A DNA stretch of 8,828 bases. It comes from SIG607 sp045655165. GTDB taxonomy: Bacteria > Bacillota > Clostridia > Oscillospirales > Acutalibacteraceae. The notes under the pieces were generated by a model, which worked only from the letters and a program-made list of their open reading frames with translations, made no database searches and was not told the DNA's origin. Shown in pieces: positions 7,465 through 8,828 of the stretch. A program made the translations under genes and the position numbers. The stretch is from the NCBI GenBank assembly GCA_045655165.1, contig JAZOOT010000006.1, positions 1 to 8,828 of the forward strand, written 5' to 3'. Each line of letters begins with the position of its first letter. The first letter of the stretch is position 1.

Positions 7465-7485
7465 CACGTATCTCAATTTAAAAAT

Positions 7486-7514
7486 ATTATATCACACCTT
7501 GTTTTGCTAGTCAA
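7486..7514 (-). promoter_or_regulatory. Sigma-A promoter of the V-type ATPase operon
   Basis: The minus strand reads TTGACT (-35, 7509-7514), a 17-bp spacer, then TATAAT (-10, 7486-7491). The three bases before the -10 are TGA, giving an extended -10. Transcription should begin near 7479, leaving a leader of about 105 nt before the E subunit gene. Confidence 0.9.
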
Positions 7515-7671
7515 GAATTTTACAAATTAAATCAATGCGAAGCATTGTATTTATAATTCGTGGCGAAGCCGCACCTTTTCTTTTATCTTTTCTCTCTTAT
7601 CTTTTATTTGGAAAAGTCACATATCTATTTTAGAGAAGAGTTAAAAGTTAAGAGTGAACAGTGAAAAGAAC
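7515..7671. repeat. Non-coding gap with two small hairpins and an imperfect inverted repeat
   Basis: No gene is visible. Two short hairpins with GAA loops occur at 7533-7547 (CAATGC/GCATTG, perfect) and 7560-7572 (GTGGC/GCCGC, one wobble), joined by TATTTATAATTC. They are followed by a pyrimidine-rich tract at 7574-7609. CTCTTATCTTTTA at 7594-7606 and TAAAAGTTAAGAG at 7642-7654 form a 13-nt inverted repeat with one mismatch around a 35-nt centre. This resembles decayed mobile intergenic repeats, but no transposase or flanking target duplication is seen. Confidence 0.5.
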
Positions 7672-7704
7672 AAAAAGAAAAAGCCACACGATGTGTGACT
7701 TTTT
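7672..7704 (-). terminator. Intrinsic terminator of the tRNA-Cys gene
   Basis: The minus strand reads AAGTCACAC, loop ATC, GTGTGGCTT, then TTTCTTTTTG. It starts only a few bases after the encoded CCA. One pair is G-U on the minus-strand RNA but would be C-A on the plus-strand RNA, so the stem is complete only in the tRNA direction. Confidence 0.85.
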
Positions 7705-7706
7705 TT

Positions 7707-7781
<75 letters not shown>

Positions 7782-7805
7782 GTATTCATTTTTTAATGCC
7801 AAGTA

Positions 7806-7834
7806 ATTGTATCACAACAAAACTTTTTTGTCAA
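7806..7834 (-). promoter_or_regulatory. Sigma-A promoter of tRNA-Cys
   Basis: The minus strand reads TTGACA (-35, 7829-7834), a 17-bp spacer and TACAAT (-10, 7806-7811) preceded by TGA, an extended -10. Initiation near 7799 gives a leader of about 18 nt before the mature tRNA. An AT-rich stretch ATATATAATGAAA lies just upstream of the -35 and may act as an UP element. Confidence 0.9.
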
Positions 7835-7881
7835 GAACTTTCATTATATATTTAATTTTATTTTATTAAACGCCTATATAT

Positions 7882-7910
7882 TCATATTTTTTGCACATTT
7901 TACATACCTT
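7882..7910 (+). promoter_or_regulatory. Sigma-E-like sporulation promoter of the deacetylase gene
   Basis: TCATATT (7882-7888) and CATACCTT (7903-7910) are separated by 14 bp. The Bacillus subtilis sigma-E consensus, as I recall it, is KMATATT, 14-15 bp, CATACAHT; this site matches all seven -35 positions and seven of eight -10 positions. No convincing sigma-A promoter is seen in the same gap. Caveat: initiation near 7916-7918 gives a very short leader, about 13 nt, with the ribosome binding site almost at the RNA end. Confidence 0.55.
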
Positions 7911-7916
7911 TTAAGC

Positions 7917-7923
7917 AGAGGTG
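7917..7923 (+). promoter_or_regulatory. Ribosome binding site fixing the deacetylase start at 7930
   Basis: AGAGGTG lies 6 nt before the ATG at 7930. The in-frame GTG at 7921-7923 is part of this site and has no site of its own, so it is rejected as a start. Confidence 0.8.
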
Positions 7924-7929
7924 AATATT

Positions 7930-8685
7930 ATGAAATGCATTGTAATCGGCAAAAAACAGTTAGTTACTTTTTGTGCCGTGGTGTTAAGTTTGTCGGTTTG
8001 TTTAATTGGCGCGTCGCGCGTGGCAGCAGAAAGGGAAAGAAAACTGCCAATTTATTGTGTTGAAACAAACGAAAAGAAAATTGCCATCAGTTTTGATGCC
8101 GCCTGGGGGAATGATGACACCGAACAACTTATAAATATTTTAGGCGAATATAATGTACCTGCAACATTTTTTGTGGTGGGTGCTTGGGTAGATAAATATC
8201 CGGAATCTGTAAAACAGTTAAGCGATGCAGGGCATCAAATTCAAAACCACTCAAACACCCATCCGTATATGAGTAGGTTATCCCTTGCCCAAGTAAACGA
8301 TGAAATAAGCACCTGTAACCAAAAAATCGAAAAAATAACGGGCGTAAAACCCAATTTGTTGCGTCCGCCGTACGGCGACTATAACGACCAACTTGTGACC
8401 GCCTTAGAATCACAGGGAATGTACTGCATACAGTGGTCGGTTGATAGTTTAGACTGGAAAGACAGCGCCACGCCCGAAAACATTTGCAAAAGGGTGGTAA
8501 GCAAGGTTAAAAACGGCAGTATTGTATTGTTCCATAACGACGCCGACCATACCCCCGCGGCATTGCCCAATATCCTAAAATGCCTAAAAGACGAGGGATA
8601 TGAGTTTGTATTTATAAACGATTTAATCTATAAAGAAAATTACGAAATCAAACACGACGGAACGCAGTGCAAAATATCTGAATAG
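7930..8685 (+). CDS. PdaB-like sporulation polysaccharide deacetylase (NodB domain)
   Basis: A 251-residue secreted or membrane-anchored enzyme, predicted to remove acetyl groups from N-acetylated sugars of peptidoglycan (spore cortex) or a related glycan. Residues 10-33 are hydrophobic behind basic residues: a signal peptide or anchor. The NodB domain spans about 48-233: motif 1 SFDAAWGND with the catalytic-base D56; motif 2 HSNTH, metal ligands H107 and H111; motif 3 RPPYGDY at 145-151; motif 4 DSLDW at 172-176; motif 5 VLFHND with H202. Motif 1 has Ala57 where classical NodB enzymes have a second, metal-binding Asp, a variation I associate with the PdaB-type subgroup. Length agrees with PdaB (about 250). 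The sigma-E-like promoter supports a mother-cell sporulation role. PdaA is less likely on motif 1. The last codons lie inside a perfect hairpin. Confidence 0.88.
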   Translation: MKCIVIGKKQLVTFCAVVLSLSVCLIGASRVAAERERKLPIYCVETNEKKIAISFDAAWGNDDTEQLINILGEYNVPATFFVVGAWVDKYPESVKQLSDAGHQIQNHSNTHPYMSRLSLAQVNDEISTCNQKIEKITGVKPNLLRPPYGDYNDQLVTALESQGMYCIQWSVDSLDWKDSATPENICKRVVSKVKNGSIVLFHNDADHTPAALPNILKCLKDEGYEFVFINDLIYKENYEIKHDGTQCKISE

Positions 8686-8802
8686 ATATTTTGCAGCGAT
8701 ATAAATTTCATCAGAAATTTATATCATATCGAATTTACCGCAAGGTAAATATATCGAGTTTTCCAAAAGGAAAACATATCGAATTGCAAAGCAATATATC
8801 GC
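8669..8802 (+). repeat. Array of five variable hairpins, four joined by constant ATATCGA linkers
   Basis: Five perfect palindromic stems follow each other: 8669-8694 (11 bp, loop GAAT), 8698-8725 (12 bp, loop ATCA), 8733-8750 (7 bp, loop GCAA), 8758-8775 (7 bp, loop AAAA) and 8783-8795 (5 bp, loop AAA). From the second on they are separated by ATATCGA at 8726, 8751 and 8776 and ended by ATATCGC at 8796. The linker is constant and the stems differ but always pair, so structure rather than sequence is kept. GCGATAT at 8696-8702 is the exact inverse of the last linker and could close the whole array. The first hairpin includes the deacetylase stop codon. It is transcribed as the 3' untranslated region of that gene if read through. 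Function unknown. Confidence 0.85.
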
Positions 8803-8828
8803 AAAAAAGACGGCGAATTTTTCGCCGT
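8803..8828. terminator. Bidirectional intrinsic terminator at the right edge
   Basis: An 8-bp perfect stem (ACGGCGAA with TTCGCCGT) closes a TTT loop. AAAAAAG before it gives a U-tract on the minus strand. The plus-strand U-tract, if any, is outside the window. It would end the deacetylase transcript after the hairpin array, and a leftward off-window gene. Confidence 0.7.

Noticed and set aside
7432..7467. Ten-codon leader peptide ORF (GTG start, minus strand) overlapping the attenuator hairpin
   Set aside because: There is no ribosome binding site and no run of regulatory codons, so classical peptide-based attenuation is not supported.
7374..7480. T-box riboswitch in the ATPase leader
   Set aside because: The leader is too short, there is no T-box sequence or specifier loop, and the downstream genes are unrelated to amino acid supply.
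7921..7929. GTG start three codons upstream of the deacetylase ATG
   Set aside because: The GTG is part of the AGAGGTG ribosome binding site used by the ATG at 7930.
8669..8802. CRISPR array
   Set aside because: The repeated element is only 7 nt, the intervening segments are palindromes of 13-28 nt rather than foreign unique spacers, and no cas gene is visible.

Overview
The window looks like a chromosomal segment from a low-GC, probably spore-forming member of the Clostridia (Firmicutes). Support: strong AGGAGG-type ribosome binding sites on every gene, two textbook sigma-A promoters with 17-bp spacers, intrinsic terminators with U-tracts, a sporulation-type polysaccharide deacetylase behind a sigma-E-like promoter, and short-hairpin repeats in the gaps. 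No species can be named from this sequence alone.

Layout. Positions 1-166 hold two back-to-back terminators, one for an off-window plus-strand gene and one for the ATPase operon. Positions 167-7373, minus strand, are one seven-gene operon for a V/A-type rotary ATPase, transcribed in the order E, DUF2764, A, B, D, I, K. It starts from a sigma-A promoter at 7486-7514 and has a leader of about 105 nt that contains a terminator-like hairpin (7419-7464) before the first gene. Junctions are tight: A/B and B/D/I are joined by ATGA overlaps or 3-nt gaps, and several Shine-Dalgarno sites lie inside the last codons of the gene upstream. Positions 7515-7671 are non-coding, with small hairpins and an imperfect inverted repeat. 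Positions 7672-7834 are a complete tRNA-Cys(GCA) unit with its own promoter and terminator, minus strand. Positions 7882-8685, plus strand, are a PdaB-like NodB-domain deacetylase with a sigma-E-like promoter. Positions 8669-8828 are a run of five variable hairpins, four of them joined by a constant ATATCGA linker, ending in a bidirectional terminator.

How it works together. A and B form the catalytic hexamer, D the central shaft, E the peripheral stalk, I the stator membrane subunit with the essential arginine, and K the rotor ring. DUF2764 sits where subunit C (the rotor-ring socket) is expected. No C, F or G gene is present. The K ring carries the full Thr/Gln/Gln/Glu/Tyr set that binds Na+ in Enterococcus hirae NtpK, with matching spacing, so the machine is probably Na+-coupled. 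The leader hairpin is therefore a good candidate for ion-responsive attenuation (inference).

Most worth following up: the Na+ signature together with the leader attenuator, the constant-linker hairpin array that begins inside the deacetylase stop region, and a spirochaete/chlamydia-style ATPase operon in a sporulating Firmicute background.
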